Below, one piece after another: positions 27,098-36,738 of a DNA stretch of 64,000 bases (its first letter is position 1; each line of letters begins with the position of its first letter). The DNA is from Inquilinus limosus DSM 16000 (GTDB lineage Bacteria; Pseudomonadota; Alphaproteobacteria; DSM-16000; Inquilinaceae). A program made the position numbers and the translations under genes. The notes beneath the pieces are model-generated. The model searched no databases. It was given only the letters and a program-made list of their open reading frames with translations, and was not told the origin of the DNA. The stretch is taken from positions 1 to 64,000 of the forward strand of contig NZ_AUHM01000020.1 in the NCBI RefSeq assembly GCF_000423185.1. The letters run 5' to 3'.

Positions 27098-28063
27098 ATG
27101 AAAGCGATCCGTGTGCACCGCCATGGCGGGCCCGAGGTGCTCGCCGTCGAGGAGATCGACATCGGCCGGCCCGGGCCCGGCGAGGTCCGCGTCCGCCACC
27201 GGGCGATCGGCGTCAACTTCGTCGACATCTACTTCCGCTCCGGCGAATACGCGCCGCCGAGCCTGCCCTTCACGCCGGGCAACGAAGGCGCCGGCGAGGT
27301 GGTCGCGGTGGGCGAGGGCGTCACCGAATTCGCCCCGGGCGACCGCGTGGCCTATGTCGAGACGCTCGGCGCCTATGCCGAGGAGCGCAATGTCCCGGCC
27401 CACTACGTGGTGCGCCTGCCGGACGCCATCGATTTCGAGACAGGCGCCGCGATGATGCTGAAGGGCCTGACGGCGCAATACCTGCTGCGCCGCACCTTCC
27501 GGGTCGGGCCGGGCCACACCATCCTGATGCACGCCGCGGCGGGCGGTGTCGGCCTGATCCTGACGCAATGGGCGAAGCATCTCGGCGCCACCGTCATCGG
27601 CACGGTGGGCTCGCCGGAGAAGGCCGAGCTTGCCCGCGCCAACGGCTGCGACCACGTCATCGACTACCGGGACTTCGCCGCGCGCGTGCGCGATATCACG
27701 AACGGTGAGGGCTGCGACGTGGTCTATGACGGCGTCGGCCGCGCCACCTTCCCGGCCTCGCTCGACTGCCTGCGGCCCTTCGGCACCTTCGTCAGCTTCG
27801 GCTCGGCCTCGGGCCCGATCGAGCCGTTCGACATCATGCTGCTGATGAAGAAGGGTTCGCTCTTCGCCACCTGGCAGCTGCTGTTCGAGCACCTCAGGAG
27901 GCGCGAGGACGTGCTGGCCATGAGCGCGGAGCTGTTCCAGGTCGTCGCCGGTGGCGCGGTCAAGGTCCCGGTCCACGCCCGCCTGCCGCTCGCCGAGGCG
28001 GCCGAGGCGCATCGCCGGCTCGAGACACGGCAGACCACCGGCGCGACGATCCTGCTGCCATAG
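27098..28063 (+). CDS. NADPH:quinone oxidoreductase (zinc-free MDR family)
   Basis: This 321-residue protein is of the QOR type. The N-terminal GroES-like domain has HRHGGPEVLAVEEI and GVNFVDIYFRSGEY, and the NADPH-binding Rossmann fold has HAAAGGVGLILTQWAK (about 145-160, AAxGGVG motif). There are no structural-zinc cysteines. Family members reduce quinones or activated alkenes by one or two electrons with NADPH. ATG 27098 is chosen because homology starts at MKAIRVH; an upstream ATG at 27068 adds ten unrelated residues. Likely controlled by the divergent LysR protein. Confidence 0.93.
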   Translation: MKAIRVHRHGGPEVLAVEEIDIGRPGPGEVRVRHRAIGVNFVDIYFRSGEYAPPSLPFTPGNEGAGEVVAVGEGVTEFAPGDRVAYVETLGAYAEERNVPAHYVVRLPDAIDFETGAAMMLKGLTAQYLLRRTFRVGPGHTILMHAAAGGVGLILTQWAKHLGATVIGTVGSPEKAELARANGCDHVIDYRDFAARVRDITNGEGCDVVYDGVGRATFPASLDCLRPFGTFVSFGSASGPIEPFDIMLLMKKGSLFATWQLLFEHLRRREDVLAMSAELFQVVAGGAVKVPVHARLPLAEAAEAHRRLETRQTTGATILLP

Positions 28064-28153
28064 GCCTGGCGGCAGCAAGGGAACGCCCCGGAGCGGGCGC
28101 GCGTTGGCCGGTCACGCCGGCACCGTGACCGGCCATATCCCGGGGAGGGGGCC

Positions 28154-28768
28154 ATGAGCAAACCCTATGTGGTCCACGGCCAGAAGGGCACGGGATCCGT
28201 TCCCGTCGAAGCCGCGCTGCACCTGCTGGGCGAGCCCTATGAGGTGGTCGAGCGCGGGCCGGACGACGACCGGCCCGCCGGCAACCCGATGCAGCAGGTC
28301 CCGGTCCTGATCCTGCCGAACGGGGAGGTGATGACCGAGAGCGCGGCCATCCTCATCCACCTCGCCGACACGCATCCGGCGTCGCGGCTGTCGCCGGCGA
28401 TCGACGACCCGCGCCGCCCGGCCTTCCTGCGCTGGATGGTTTATGTCTCCGCACAGATCTACGCGCTCGTCTGGGCCAGGGACGATCCGAGCCGGATCGT
28501 CGCCGACAAGGCCCAGGAGGCGGTGGTGATGGAGCGCACGCGCGAGCGCATGGCCTTCTGCTGGCGGATGATGGACGCCCGGGTCAGCCCCGGCCGCTAC
28601 ATCCTGGGCGACGACCTGACCGTGCTCGACCTCTACGTGACCATGGTCTCGCATTGGGGCCCGCGCCGGCCGCGCTTCTATGAGGAGGCGCCGAAGATGG
28701 CCGAGGTCGTCCGGCGGGTCGACCAGGATCCGCGCCTCGCGGAGATCTGGGCCACGCGGCTGGGCTGA
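28154..28768 (+). CDS. Glutathione S-transferase family protein
   Basis: This 204-residue protein has an N-terminal thioredoxin-like domain: GQKGTGSVPVEAALHLLG, QQVPVLILPNGEVMTESAAI (about 45-64, with the cis-proline and the glutathione-binding E-S), and a helical C-terminal domain (LGDDLTVLDLYVTMVSHWGP, the N-capping box region). The substrate is unknown. GGGGAGGGGGCC immediately before ATG 28154 is a strong Shine-Dalgarno. Confidence 0.88.
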   Translation: MSKPYVVHGQKGTGSVPVEAALHLLGEPYEVVERGPDDDRPAGNPMQQVPVLILPNGEVMTESAAILIHLADTHPASRLSPAIDDPRRPAFLRWMVYVSAQIYALVWARDDPSRIVADKAQEAVVMERTRERMAFCWRMMDARVSPGRYILGDDLTVLDLYVTMVSHWGPRRPRFYEEAPKMAEVVRRVDQDPRLAEIWATRLG

Positions 28769-28837
28769 GGCGCTCTGGCACCATCGGCGCGTCGGCGCCG
28801 TTGCTTCCATGACGACGTCTGTCTGAGGAGAGCAGCC

Positions 28838-29266
28838 ATGCAGGTCCAGGAGATCATGCACACCAGCGTCCAGCTTGCCGATCCCAATATGACCATCCGC
28901 GATGTGGCGCGGCGGATGCGCGCCGAGAACATCGGGGCGCTGCCGGTCGGCGAGAACGACCGTCTCGTCGGCATGGTGACGGACCGCGACATCGTGATGC
29001 GCGCGGTCGCCGACGAGCGGAATCCCGGCACCACCACCGTGCGCGAGGTGATGTCGGAGGGCATCTGCTACTGCTTCGAGGATGACGAGGTGGACCGGGC
29101 CGCCGAGGTCATGGCGCAGCACCAGGTGCGCCGGCTGCCGGTGCTCAACCGCAACAAGCGGCTGGTCGGCGTCGTCGCCCTCGCCGACATCGGGCGCTCT
29201 GGGGAAGGGGCCGCCGAGAGCGCGCTCAAAGGCATCTCGGAGCCGACGGAGAAGGAGCGGCGATAG
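28838..29266 (+). CDS. Two-CBS-domain protein
   Basis: This 142-residue protein consists of a CBS pair: VQEIMHTSVQLADPNMTIRD starts the first repeat, with LVGMVTDRDIVMRAVAD, and VREVMSEGICYCFEDDEVDR starts the second, with LVGVVALADIGRS. Such stand-alone CBS pairs bind adenosine nucleotides and act as energy sensors for partner proteins. GAGGAGAGCAGCC lies just upstream of ATG 28838. No partner enzyme is adjacent. Confidence 0.92.
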   Translation: MQVQEIMHTSVQLADPNMTIRDVARRMRAENIGALPVGENDRLVGMVTDRDIVMRAVADERNPGTTTVREVMSEGICYCFEDDEVDRAAEVMAQHQVRRLPVLNRNKRLVGVVALADIGRSGEGAAESALKGISEPTEKERR

Positions 29267-29370
29267 CGCGCGCCTGCTGCCCGGAACAAACCGATCCTGC
29301 GAAGGCTCGCATCGGCGAGGAACGGCTCCGGCGCTGCGCGGGTTCTCACCGGTAACAGCCGGAGCCTCCG

Positions 29371-30267
29371 ATGCCGACCCGTCCCTACGCCATCCTCGAG
29401 GCCCCATCCACGCTGGGTCTGGCGACCGACGGCGTGGAGGGCCTGCCCGACCGGCTCCTGGAGCTGGGCCTCGCCGACCGCATCCATGCGCGCCGCGCCG
29501 GGCGGCTGGCCGCCCCGCCGAAGGACCCGACGCCGGACCCCGAGACCCTGACGCTGAACGCCAAGGCGATCGCGGCGTGGTCGCCCGAGCTCGCCGACGC
29601 CGTGGAGGCGGTGCTGGACGCGGGCGACTTCCCGGTGGTGCTGGGCGGCGACTGCACGATCCTGCTGGGCTCGATGCTGGCGCTGCGGCGGCGCGGCCGC
29701 TACGGCCTGTTCTTCATCGACGGCAACGCCGACTTCTTCCAGCCCGAGGCCGAGCCCAATGGCGAGGGCGCCTCCATGGATCTGGCCTTCGTCACCGGAT
29801 ATGGCCCGGCGCTGCTGACCGAGCTGGAGGGCCGCCGCCCGCTGGTGCGGCCCGAGGATGCCGTCGCCTTCGCCTTCCGCGACCACGAGGACCAGGCCGA
29901 ATTCGGCAGCCAGCCTCTGCCCGCCGGGCTCTCCGCCTATGATCTCCACGCCGTGCGCCGCCTGGGCGTCGAGGCCGCCGCCCGCGCGGCGCTCGTGCAT
30001 CTGACGCGGGCGGAGCTGGACGGCTTTTTCATCCACCTGGACGCCGACTGTCTCGACGATGCCGTCATGCCGGCGGTCGATTTCCGCGTGCCGGGCGGGC
30101 TGTCGTGGGATGAGCTGGCGGCGGCGCTCCGGATCGTCCTGGCGAGCGGGAAGGCGGTCGGCCTCGAGGTCACCATCTACAATCCGCGCCTCGACCTGGA
30201 CGGCAGCGCCGGCCGCGGCCTCGCCGACGTCCTGGCCTCGGCCCTCGGAACGGCCGCACCCGCTTAA
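29371..30267 (+). CDS. Arginase-family protein with altered metal ligands (paralogue A)
   Basis: This 298-residue protein has the arginase/agmatinase fold signatures: [12 protein letters not shown] (about 88-99), [19 protein letters not shown] (about 112-130) and [16 protein letters not shown] (about 221-236). Active family members have GGDH and D-x-H-x-D for the two manganese ions. Here the first histidine is cysteine (GGDC) and the second is asparagine (DGNAD), so the metal centre is changed. The paralogue at 32881 keeps DGHAD. It may therefore be catalytically impaired or have a different substrate. Confidence 0.88.
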   Translation: MPTRPYAILEAPSTLGLATDGVEGLPDRLLELGLADRIHARRAGRLAAPPKDPTPDPETLTLNAKAIAAWSPELADAVEAVLDAGDFPVVLGGDCTILLGSMLALRRRGRYGLFFIDGNADFFQPEAEPNGEGASMDLAFVTGYGPALLTELEGRRPLVRPEDAVAFAFRDHEDQAEFGSQPLPAGLSAYDLHAVRRLGVEAAARAALVHLTRAELDGFFIHLDADCLDDAVMPAVDFRVPGGLSWDELAAALRIVLASGKAVGLEVTIYNPRLDLDGSAGRGLADVLASALGTAAPA

Positions 30268-30356
30268 GCCACCGCCATGCGCCGCCTCCGCAGGCGGGGA
30301 ACCTCCGCCGGGGCCTCCCGTTGCCAGGATGTGATGGCTTGAGAGGCGGTCGCCCC

Positions 30357-31136
30357 ATGGCTTCCGTGCGGAAGAAGCAGGAACGGCCCGAGGTCGACGA
30401 GGAGATCGTCGAGAAGGGCGACATCTATTTCGTGTACCGGCCCCGCATCGAGGAGGGCGAGGCCGAAGGCCTGGGCGAGGTCCAGCGCTTCTACATGGTG
30501 ATGAAGCCGGACGGGCAGAGCAGGTTCCGCGTCGCGGTGCTCGGCCGCAAGCATATGCCCGAGGCTCACGACCACGAGCGCATCTGGGGCTTCGTCGACG
30601 CGGTGAAGAGCGGCCGCGAGGTCGAGGAGGAGTTCCGGGAGCACCATTATTCGACCAAGACGCGCGGCGAACGCACGCTGGCGGCCGTGCGGCCGGCGGG
30701 GGAGGGAGTCTATGCGCTGGTCCGGCGCGGACGGAACCTGCATCTGACCTATGAGCTCGAGCTGCCGGAACGGCCCGGCGAGGTCCAGAAGGAGCTGAAG
30801 ATCGAGCGCCAGGCCGCCTACATCCTGTCGGTCAAGAACCCGGAGAAGCCGTCGCCGCCCGGTTCGGGGCTGCCCGAGCGGGAGGAGGCGCATTACCCGA
30901 AGACGCTGGAGCGGGAGTTCCGCGGCCGGCGCTTCGCCACCGAGGATCCGCATCTGCTCGACTACGAGGGCGCCGAGTTCATCCTGGTCGGGGCGCGCAC
31001 CGACCCCGAGCGGGCCTATGATCTCCACATCGAGGCCGAGCACGAGACGGCCCGGAAGGCGGACATCTTCCGCCAGCTCAGGATGTCGCCGCGCGAGCAT
31101 CCGATCGAGCCGTTGCTCAAGGGCAAGTGGCGGTAG
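30357..31136 (+). CDS. Hypothetical protein
   Basis: This 259-residue soluble, charged protein starts VRKKQERPEVDEEIVEKGDI and contains YFVYRPRIEEGEAEGLGEV, MVMKPDGQSRFRVAVLGRKH, HDHERIWGFVDAV and HHYSTKTRGERTLAAVRPAG. No catalytic or membrane motif is evident, and the beta-rich, aromatic spacing suggests a compact fold. ATG 30357 follows GAGAGG; the longer start at 30321 is less likely. It is followed after five bases by the YbhB-like gene in the same direction, so it is likely co-transcribed with it. I do not recognise the family. Confidence 0.75.
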   Translation: MASVRKKQERPEVDEEIVEKGDIYFVYRPRIEEGEAEGLGEVQRFYMVMKPDGQSRFRVAVLGRKHMPEAHDHERIWGFVDAVKSGREVEEEFREHHYSTKTRGERTLAAVRPAGEGVYALVRRGRNLHLTYELELPERPGEVQKELKIERQAAYILSVKNPEKPSPPGSGLPEREEAHYPKTLEREFRGRRFATEDPHLLDYEGAEFILVGARTDPERAYDLHIEAEHETARKADIFRQLRMSPREHPIEPLLKGKWR

Positions 31137-31141
31137 CGGCG

Positions 31142-31613
31142 ATGCGCCTGTGGAGCGAAGCCTTCGCGGATGGGCAGGAGATCCCGGTCGAATTCACCAA
31201 GGACGGCCGCAACGTCTCGCCGCCCTTGCGCTGGTCCGATCTGCCCGACGGCACACGCGAGCTGGCGATCCTGTTCGAAGGCGTCACCCCCGCCACCCGC
31301 GAGCCGTGGCTGCACTGGCTCGCCTACAAGATCCCGGCCGATCTCGACGGCCTGCCCGCCGGCTTCAAGCATCAGCACGAGCCGGAGGAGCCGCTGCATC
31401 TGTTCCACGGCCGCAACTCGCTGGACGGGGACGGCTATCAGGGCCCGCAGGGAACGCTCGGCCGCACCTTCCGCTACCGCATCCGCCTCCTGGCGCTGGA
31501 CCATCCGGCCGAGGCGCCGCTGGGTCTCGACCGGAAGCGGTTCGAGACGGCGATCGCTGGTCATGTCCTAGAAGGAGGCGAAGCTGCACGCCACCTACAC
31601 GCGGCAGGCCTGA
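31142..31613 (+). pseudogene. YbhB/YbcL (PEBP-like) protein gene with a 3' frameshift
   Basis: The first 142 codons give a normal PEBP/Raf-kinase-inhibitor-like protein: LWSEAFADGQEIPVEFTKDG, NVSPPLRWSDLPDG, EPWLHWLAYKIPADLDGL, GYQGPQ (the anion-binding D-P-x-x and G-x-H-R type pocket region). After GHVL at about 31570 the frame runs on to 31744, overlapping the convergent CapA gene by 122 bases. Skipping one base at 31571 gives KEAKLHATYTRQA and a stop at 31611-31613, exactly the expected family end. I therefore annotate the ancestral gene and treat the single-base insertion as a mutation or a sequencing error. Confidence 0.75.
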
Positions 31614-31622
31614 GCGTCGCAC

Positions 31623-32726
31623 CTACGCCCATTCGAGATGAAGCGCCCCGGTGTCGTCCGGCGCGACGCCGCCGCCGAAGCGGCGGCACTCGCGATCGAG
31701 CACGTCGCGGAGCCATTCGATATCGCTCTGCCCGGCGCGATTGAGCCGGAGCTGGCGCAGCTGGAACGGCACCATCGTCAGATCCTGCAGCGCGCCGTCC
31801 GCCGCCAGGACCGGCAGATACATGAGCACGAGATCGTCGCGAAAGGCCTCGTAGCCGGTGATCCCCTCGTAGTCGGTGATGAAGTCGCCGCAGCCATGGA
31901 GGATCAGCCGGCCGTGATGCACCTCGATCGCCTTGGGGTGATGCGAGGAATGGCCGTGCACCAGGTCGATGCCGGTCTCGTCGATCAGCGCATGGGCGAA
32001 GGCGCGGTGGGAACGGGAGATCCCATATCCCCAGTTCCCGCCCCAATGGATCGAGGCGATCACGGTGTCTCCCGCCCGCCTGGCGGTATCGAGCTGCGCC
32101 CCGATCCGCCGGGCGGTTCCGGCGGAGAGGTCGGGCAGGAGGTTGACCCCGGGCCTGTCCGGTCCGGCCAGCCAGCTCTGCGGCACGCCGCTGTCCGCGG
32201 AAGCGGCGGCATAGAGCAGGACCCGGCCTCGCTCCGTCAGCGGGAGGATGGCGGGCGCCGTCGCCTCGGCGATGCGGCGGCCGGCGCCCGGCGCCGCGAT
32301 CCCCGATGCCTCGATCGTGTCGAGAGTCTCGATGAGTCCCGGCCTGCCCCAGTCGAGAACGTGATTGTTCGCCAGGACGCAGCAATCGATTCCGGCCGCC
32401 GTGATGCAGGCGAAGTTCTCCGGGCTCATGCGATAGTTGATGCCCTTCGGCTCCGGCGCGGAATGGCGTGTCACGCTGGTCTCGAGATTGATGATGCGGA
32501 GGTCGACACGGCGTTCCGCCAGCTCCGCCAGGGCATCGCCCCAGGGGTAGAGCAGGTCGACCGGCCAGGGCAGCGGCCCGTTCGCCTCCTCGGCCAGCGC
32601 GACGTATTGCCTGGCCGAGGTCACATGGCGCTCGTACAGCCCGGGATCGCACGGCCAGGGCAGCACCTGGTCGATGCCGCGCCCGGTCATCACGTCGCCG
32701 GTCAGGAACAGCCTGACGTCCTCCAC
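31623..32726 (-). CDS. CapA-family (poly-gamma-glutamate synthesis-like) protein
   Basis: This 367-residue protein of the calcineurin-like CapA superfamily has the hallmarks [18 protein letters not shown] at the N-terminus, [20 protein letters not shown] (about 78-97), [11 protein letters not shown] (about 116-126), [20 protein letters not shown] (about 222-241) and [20 protein letters not shown] (about 253-272). These are metal-ligand positions (D, N-H, H, HSSH). There is no signal peptide or membrane anchor, unlike classical CapA. It may act on a cytosolic polymer or phosphate ester; the substrate is unknown. Confidence 0.88.
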   Translation of the reverse strand: MEDVRLFLTGDVMTGRGIDQVLPWPCDPGLYERHVTSARQYVALAEEANGPLPWPVDLLYPWGDALAELAERRVDLRIINLETSVTRHSAPEPKGINYRMSPENFACITAAGIDCCVLANNHVLDWGRPGLIETLDTIEASGIAAPGAGRRIAEATAPAILPLTERGRVLLYAAASADSGVPQSWLAGPDRPGVNLLPDLSAGTARRIGAQLDTARRAGDTVIASIHWGGNWGYGISRSHRAFAHALIDETGIDLVHGHSSHHPKAIEVHHGRLILHGCGDFITDYEGITGYEAFRDDLVLMYLPVLAADGALQDLTMVPFQLRQLRLNRAGQSDIEWLRDVLDRECRRFGGGVAPDDTGALHLEWA

Positions 32727-32880
32727 GCCGCATCGTCCTTGCGTTGGCGCCTATCGGGGAAAACGCGGCCATCCGCCATCCGATCCGACTGTTCCGCCGG
32801 GCACGAGGAACCCGGGTTGCGCCGATCCGGTTAGACTGCAGCGGAGCCGGCCTGCGCCGGCCCGGACAGGAGGCGTCGCC

Positions 32881-33768
32881 ATGACCCGTCCGCGCTACGC
32901 GATCGTCGAGGCGCCCTCGGTGCTGGGGCTGTTCCCGAAAGGGGTCGAGCGGCTGCCCGAGGCGCTGCTCGGGGCGGGGCTCGCCGAAAGGCTGGCGGCG
33001 CGCCGTGCCGGCCGGGTCGAGCCGCCGCCCTACGATCCCCGGCGCGATCCGGAGACGCTGCTGCTCAACCCGTCCGGTATCGCCGCCTATTCGGCCACCC
33101 TGGCGAACGCCATCGGGCTCGTCCGCGGCGCCGGCGAGGTGCCGGTGGTGCTGGGCGGCGACTGCTCGATCCTGCTCGGCTGTCTGCTGTCGCTGCGCCG
33201 CCGCGGCCGCTTCGGCCTGCTGTTCCTCGACGGCCATGCCGATTTCTACCAGCCGGAGGCCGAGCCGAACGGCGAGGCGGCGTCGATGGATCTGGCGCTG
33301 GCCACCGGCCGCGGCCCCGCCGTGGTGACGGATCTCGAAGGGCTGCGGCCGCTGGTCCGCGACGAGGACGTGGTCGCGTTCGGGCCCCGCGACGCCGAGA
33401 TCGCGGAACGCTTCGGCAGCCAGCGGATCGAGGACACGATCATCGAGTTGCTGGACCTCGCGGCGGTCCGGCAGGCCGGCGCCGAGGCCGCGGCGGAGCG
33501 CGCGCTGCAGCGGCTGGTCCGCCCCGATCTCCTCGGCTTTTGGCTCCATCTCGACGCCGACGTGCTGGACGACGCCGCCATGCCGGCGGTCGACTACCGG
33601 ATGCCGGACGGCCTGTCCTTCGACGAGATGTCGGCGGTCCTCCGCGCCGCCGCGGCGAGCGGCCGGATGGCCGGCGTCGACATCACGATCCTCAACCCGG
33701 CGCTGGACCCCGACGGCGCCATCGCGGCGCGCTTCGTCGATGCCGTCGCCCGGGGGCTGCGCCCGTAA
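32881..33768 (+). CDS. Arginase-family protein (paralogue B)
   Basis: This 295-residue protein is about half identical to the one at 29371-30267 and shares the unusual opening [19 protein letters not shown]. Ligand motifs are [31 protein letters not shown] and [16 protein letters not shown]. The second motif keeps the canonical histidine, while the first motif has cysteine instead of histidine, as in the paralogue. Likely a ureohydrolase or formiminoglutamase-like enzyme with a non-standard ligand set. GGAGGCGTCGCC precedes ATG 32881. The two paralogues are separated by the YbhB-like and CapA genes. Confidence 0.9.
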   Translation: MTRPRYAIVEAPSVLGLFPKGVERLPEALLGAGLAERLAARRAGRVEPPPYDPRRDPETLLLNPSGIAAYSATLANAIGLVRGAGEVPVVLGGDCSILLGCLLSLRRRGRFGLLFLDGHADFYQPEAEPNGEAASMDLALATGRGPAVVTDLEGLRPLVRDEDVVAFGPRDAEIAERFGSQRIEDTIIELLDLAAVRQAGAEAAAERALQRLVRPDLLGFWLHLDADVLDDAAMPAVDYRMPDGLSFDEMSAVLRAAAASGRMAGVDITILNPALDPDGAIAARFVDAVARGLRP

Positions 33769-33816
33769 TATGCTTTCGCCCCATGGCCCGAGCCGGGCCG
33801 TCCTCGGGGGTGCCGG

Positions 33817-34746
33817 ATGCCGCTTCGCCTGCCGCCGCTCTCGTCCCTCCGCTTCTTCGAGGCGGCGGGGCGCCATCTCAGCTTCAAGCTCGCCGCCGCC
33901 GAGCTGAACGTGACGCCGAGCGCGGTCAGCCACGGCATCGTCGGGCTGGAGCGGGCGCTGGGCGTCGAGCTGTTCGTGCGCGAGCCCCGCAAGCTGTCGC
34001 TGACGCCGGAAGGCGCGGACTACCTGCCCTATGTCTCCGAGGCGCTGTCGCTGATCGCCATCGGCACGCAGCGCCTGCCGGGCAGCGGCGAGCGCCGGAC
34101 GATCACGGTGAGCTGCGCCCCCACCTTCGCCGCCCGCTGGCTGCTGCCGCGGCTGCACCGCTTCGGCGAACGCTGGCCGAACAGCGGCGTCACGGTCGAC
34201 ACCTCGCGGCGGCAGGTCGGCTTCCCGGTCGACGGCTTCGACTTCGCCGTCCGGATGAGCCGAGCGACCGCCGGCGCCGCCTGGACCCGGCTGTTCGGCG
34301 AAAGCCTGGTGCCGGTGTGCAGCCCCGGCTACCGCGAGACCCTGGCGGGCGACGGCGGGGCCGTCGATCTGCGCCGGGCCGCGCTGATCCACGTCACCCC
34401 GGCCAGCGAGGACTGGCAGGCCTGGCTGGAGCGGGTGGGGATCGACGGCGTCGACCTCGCCGGCGGGCTGCGGGTCGACACCATCCAGATGGCCTTCGAG
34501 GCCGCGGCGATGGGGCTCGGCGTCGCCCTGGGGCGGCGGCCGCTGGTCGACCGGGACCTCGCGTCGGGGGCTCTGGTCGAACTCGGCCTGCCGGCGATCG
34601 AAGCCGAGACCGCCTATTGGCTGGTCGGCCCCGAAGGGGCGGACCGCCGCCCGGACCTGCTGGGCTTCAGGCGCTGGCTGCTGCGCGAGGTCGAAGCGTT
34701 CGGGCAGGGTACGGCTGCCGCGGGCGAGGGGAGGCGGATCGCCTGA
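33817..34746 (+). CDS. LysR-family regulator, GcvA-like
   Basis: This 309-residue protein has the helix-turn-helix LSFKLAAAELNVTPSAVSHG (about 23-42) and GLERALGVELFVREPRKL. The effector domain contains RRTITVSCAPTFAARWLLPR and the FPVDGFDFAVRMS and GLGVALGRRPLVDRDLA segments typical of the GcvA subgroup. It lies 48 bases downstream of the arginase-family gene in the same direction, so it may be co-transcribed and regulate it. Effector unknown. Confidence 0.92.
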   Translation: MPLRLPPLSSLRFFEAAGRHLSFKLAAAELNVTPSAVSHGIVGLERALGVELFVREPRKLSLTPEGADYLPYVSEALSLIAIGTQRLPGSGERRTITVSCAPTFAARWLLPRLHRFGERWPNSGVTVDTSRRQVGFPVDGFDFAVRMSRATAGAAWTRLFGESLVPVCSPGYRETLAGDGGAVDLRRAALIHVTPASEDWQAWLERVGIDGVDLAGGLRVDTIQMAFEAAAMGLGVALGRRPLVDRDLASGALVELGLPAIEAETAYWLVGPEGADRRPDLLGFRRWLLREVEAFGQGTAAAGEGRRIA

Positions 34747-34781
34747 GGCTGTTCAGCCCCGGGCTTACGACACCCCAAGCC

Positions 34782-34864
34782 GTCATTGCGAGGAGGCGAA
34801 GCCGACGAAGCAATCCATGCCTCCGCTCTTGCGGCCTGGATTGCTTCGCTGCGCTCGCAATGAC
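34782..34864. repeat. Extragenic palindromic repeat, copy 2
   Basis: The element runs from GTCATTGCGAGGAGGCGAAG to GCTGCGCTCGCAATGAC. The arms GAAGCAATCCA and TGGATTGCTTC form a perfect long inverted repeat around a short loop. It is nearly identical to the copy at 43505-43588 and related to those at 13733 and 40031. It lies 36 bases after the lysR stop and probably forms a stable transcript-end hairpin. Confidence 0.8.
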
Positions 34865-34999
34865 GATCCTTTGAGCTGACCGACCTGGGAGACCCGGCCG
34901 GGACCAGGTGAGCATTCTTCACCCGTCAGCGAAACCTTCTCTTTTGCCGGCCCTTTCGCCGGTTGCCATTGTGTGGGGCGGGCGAGGAGGGCCCGGACC

Positions 35000-36244
35000 A
35001 TGGCGGCGACCGAAGCACGGCATTTCGCATCCCCCGGCATCCGGGCGGGGCTGGTGATCCTGGCCGGGGCGCTGATCATGAGCGCCGCCATGGGCTCCCG
35101 GCAGACCTTCGGCCTGTTCATCGAGCCGTTCTCCTTCGACCGCGGCGTGCCGGTCACGCTGATCGCCTTCGCCATCGCCCTGCACAACCTGGTCTGGGGC
35201 TTCGCCCAGCCCTTCGCCGGGGCCGCCGCCGACCGCTGGGGCTCGGCGCCGGTGGTGGCCTTCGGCGCGGTCGCCTTCGCCGCCGGGCTTGTCCTCACCG
35301 CCATGGCGTCGTCGGGGGTGACGCTGGTGCTCGGCCTCGGCCTCCTGGTCGGCATCGGCATCAGCTGCACCACCTTCGGCGTGGTGCTGACCGCCCTGGG
35401 CCGCGCGGCGCCGCCGGAGAAGCGCAGCATGGCGATGGGCCTCGCCAGCGCCGGCGGTTCGCTGGGCCAGGTGCTGCTGGTGCCGCTGGCGCAATGGGTC
35501 ACGGATCTTTCCGGCACCGCGGCGTCGCTGCTCGTGCTCGCCGGCTGCCTGGTGGCCGTGGCGCCGCTCGGGCTGTTCCTGGATCGGCGCGACGGCGCCG
35601 CCGCGCCGGCGCAGGCGGAAGCGGCACAGCCGCTGCGGGCGGCGGTGGCGCAGGCGCTCGGCCATCGCGGCTATCGCCTGCTGACCCTCGGCTTCTTCAC
35701 CTGCGGCTTCCAACTCGCCTTCATCGGCACGCATCTGCCCAACTACCTGCTGCTCTGCCACATGCCGGCGGGGCTCGGCGCCACGGCGCTGGCGCTGGTC
35801 GGGCTGTTCAACATGGTCGGCAGCTGGGGCTGCGGCTGGCTCGGCGGCCGCTTCCGCCAGCACCATGTGCTCGGCTGGCTGTACCTGATCCGCGGCGTCG
35901 CCATCGCCGCCTTCTTCCTGGCGCCGAAGAGCGAGGCCTCGGTCGTGCTCTTCGCCGCCGTGATGGGCCTGACCTGGCTGGGCACCGTGCCCCTGACCAG
36001 CGGCCTCGTGGCCAAGGTGTTCGGCACGCGCCATCTCGGCACGCTGTTCGGCGTCTGCTTCCTCAGCCACCAGATCGGCTCGTTCCTCGGCGCCTGGGCG
36101 GGCGGCTATGTGTTCGACGTCACCGGCTCCTATGCCCTGGTCTGGATCGCCACCGCGGTCGCCGGGCTGGTGGCGGCGCTGCTGCATTTCCCGATCGACG
36201 ACAGGCCGGCGGCGGTCACCGCCTCGGCGCGCCAGGCCGCTTAG
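35000..36244 (+). CDS. MFS transporter
   Basis: This 414-residue protein has twelve hydrophobic segments of the major facilitator superfamily. Signals are GSRQTFGLFIEPFSFDRGVP, WGFAQPFAGAAADRWGSAPV (the motif-A loop between helices 2 and 3, about 60-80), GIGISCTTFGVVLTALGRAA and MGLTWLGTVPLTSGLVAKVF. It resembles the oxalate/formate or monocarboxylate branch; the substrate is inferred only. ATG 35000 has GGAGG nine bases upstream; a start at 34973 would add a basic nonapeptide. The end overlaps the convergent GFA gene by four bases. Confidence 0.9.
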   Translation: MAATEARHFASPGIRAGLVILAGALIMSAAMGSRQTFGLFIEPFSFDRGVPVTLIAFAIALHNLVWGFAQPFAGAAADRWGSAPVVAFGAVAFAAGLVLTAMASSGVTLVLGLGLLVGIGISCTTFGVVLTALGRAAPPEKRSMAMGLASAGGSLGQVLLVPLAQWVTDLSGTAASLLVLAGCLVAVAPLGLFLDRRDGAAAPAQAEAAQPLRAAVAQALGHRGYRLLTLGFFTCGFQLAFIGTHLPNYLLLCHMPAGLGATALALVGLFNMVGSWGCGWLGGRFRQHHVLGWLYLIRGVAIAAFFLAPKSEASVVLFAAVMGLTWLGTVPLTSGLVAKVFGTRHLGTLFGVCFLSHQIGSFLGAWAGGYVFDVTGSYALVWIATAVAGLVAALLHFPIDDRPAAVTASARQAA

Positions 36245-36738
36245 AACTCGTCATCCATCAGCGGCCGCTTCTTCCGCTTCGGCCGCGTCCACACCACGCC
36301 GGGAAAGCCCTTCAGCGGGCGCAGCGGCTCGCCGCGATAGGTCCATTCCGGCGCCTGCTCGATGGCGATGTGGTACAGCGGCTCGCGGCCGGTGCGGGTC
36401 TCGAACAGGGCGCGCGGGATGTTCACCATCTGCGGCGCGTGCGGCCGCTCATACAGCACCGGCGTGCCGCAGTGGCGGCAGAAGCTTCTCGTCCGGCCGG
36501 TGTCCTCCGCGACGAAGCGGGTGAGGGCGGACTCGCCCCTGACGATGCGGACGCGGCTGCGCCAGCAGCCGACATAGGTGGCGTAGGCGGCGCCGTGCGC
36601 CAGCCGGCTGTCCCGGGAATGGTCGTGCCAGGCCCAGCGGGCGGGGACGCCGATCTCGATCCGCACCCGGCCGCACAGGCACCGGCCCTCCGCCACCTCC
36701 GCCGGCGCTTTCCGGACCTTCAATGCCGTCTTGCTCAT
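36241..36738 (-). CDS. GFA-family-like protein with incomplete zinc site
   Basis: This 165-residue protein resembles the GFA/CENP-V fold: CLCGRVRIEIG (about 20-30) and FCRHCGTPVLYER (about 86-98). The middle ligand pair expected as C-x-C-x2-C near residue 40 is replaced by WHDHSRDSRLA, so one zinc site cannot form in the usual way, although the histidines might substitute. The end PKRKKRPLMDDEF is basic and then acidic. Compare the complete GFA at 25708-26124. Confidence 0.75.
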   Translation of the reverse strand: MSKTALKVRKAPAEVAEGRCLCGRVRIEIGVPARWAWHDHSRDSRLAHGAAYATYVGCWRSRVRIVRGESALTRFVAEDTGRTRSFCRHCGTPVLYERPHAPQMVNIPRALFETRTGREPLYHIAIEQAPEWTYRGEPLRPLKGFPGVVWTRPKRKKRPLMDDEF

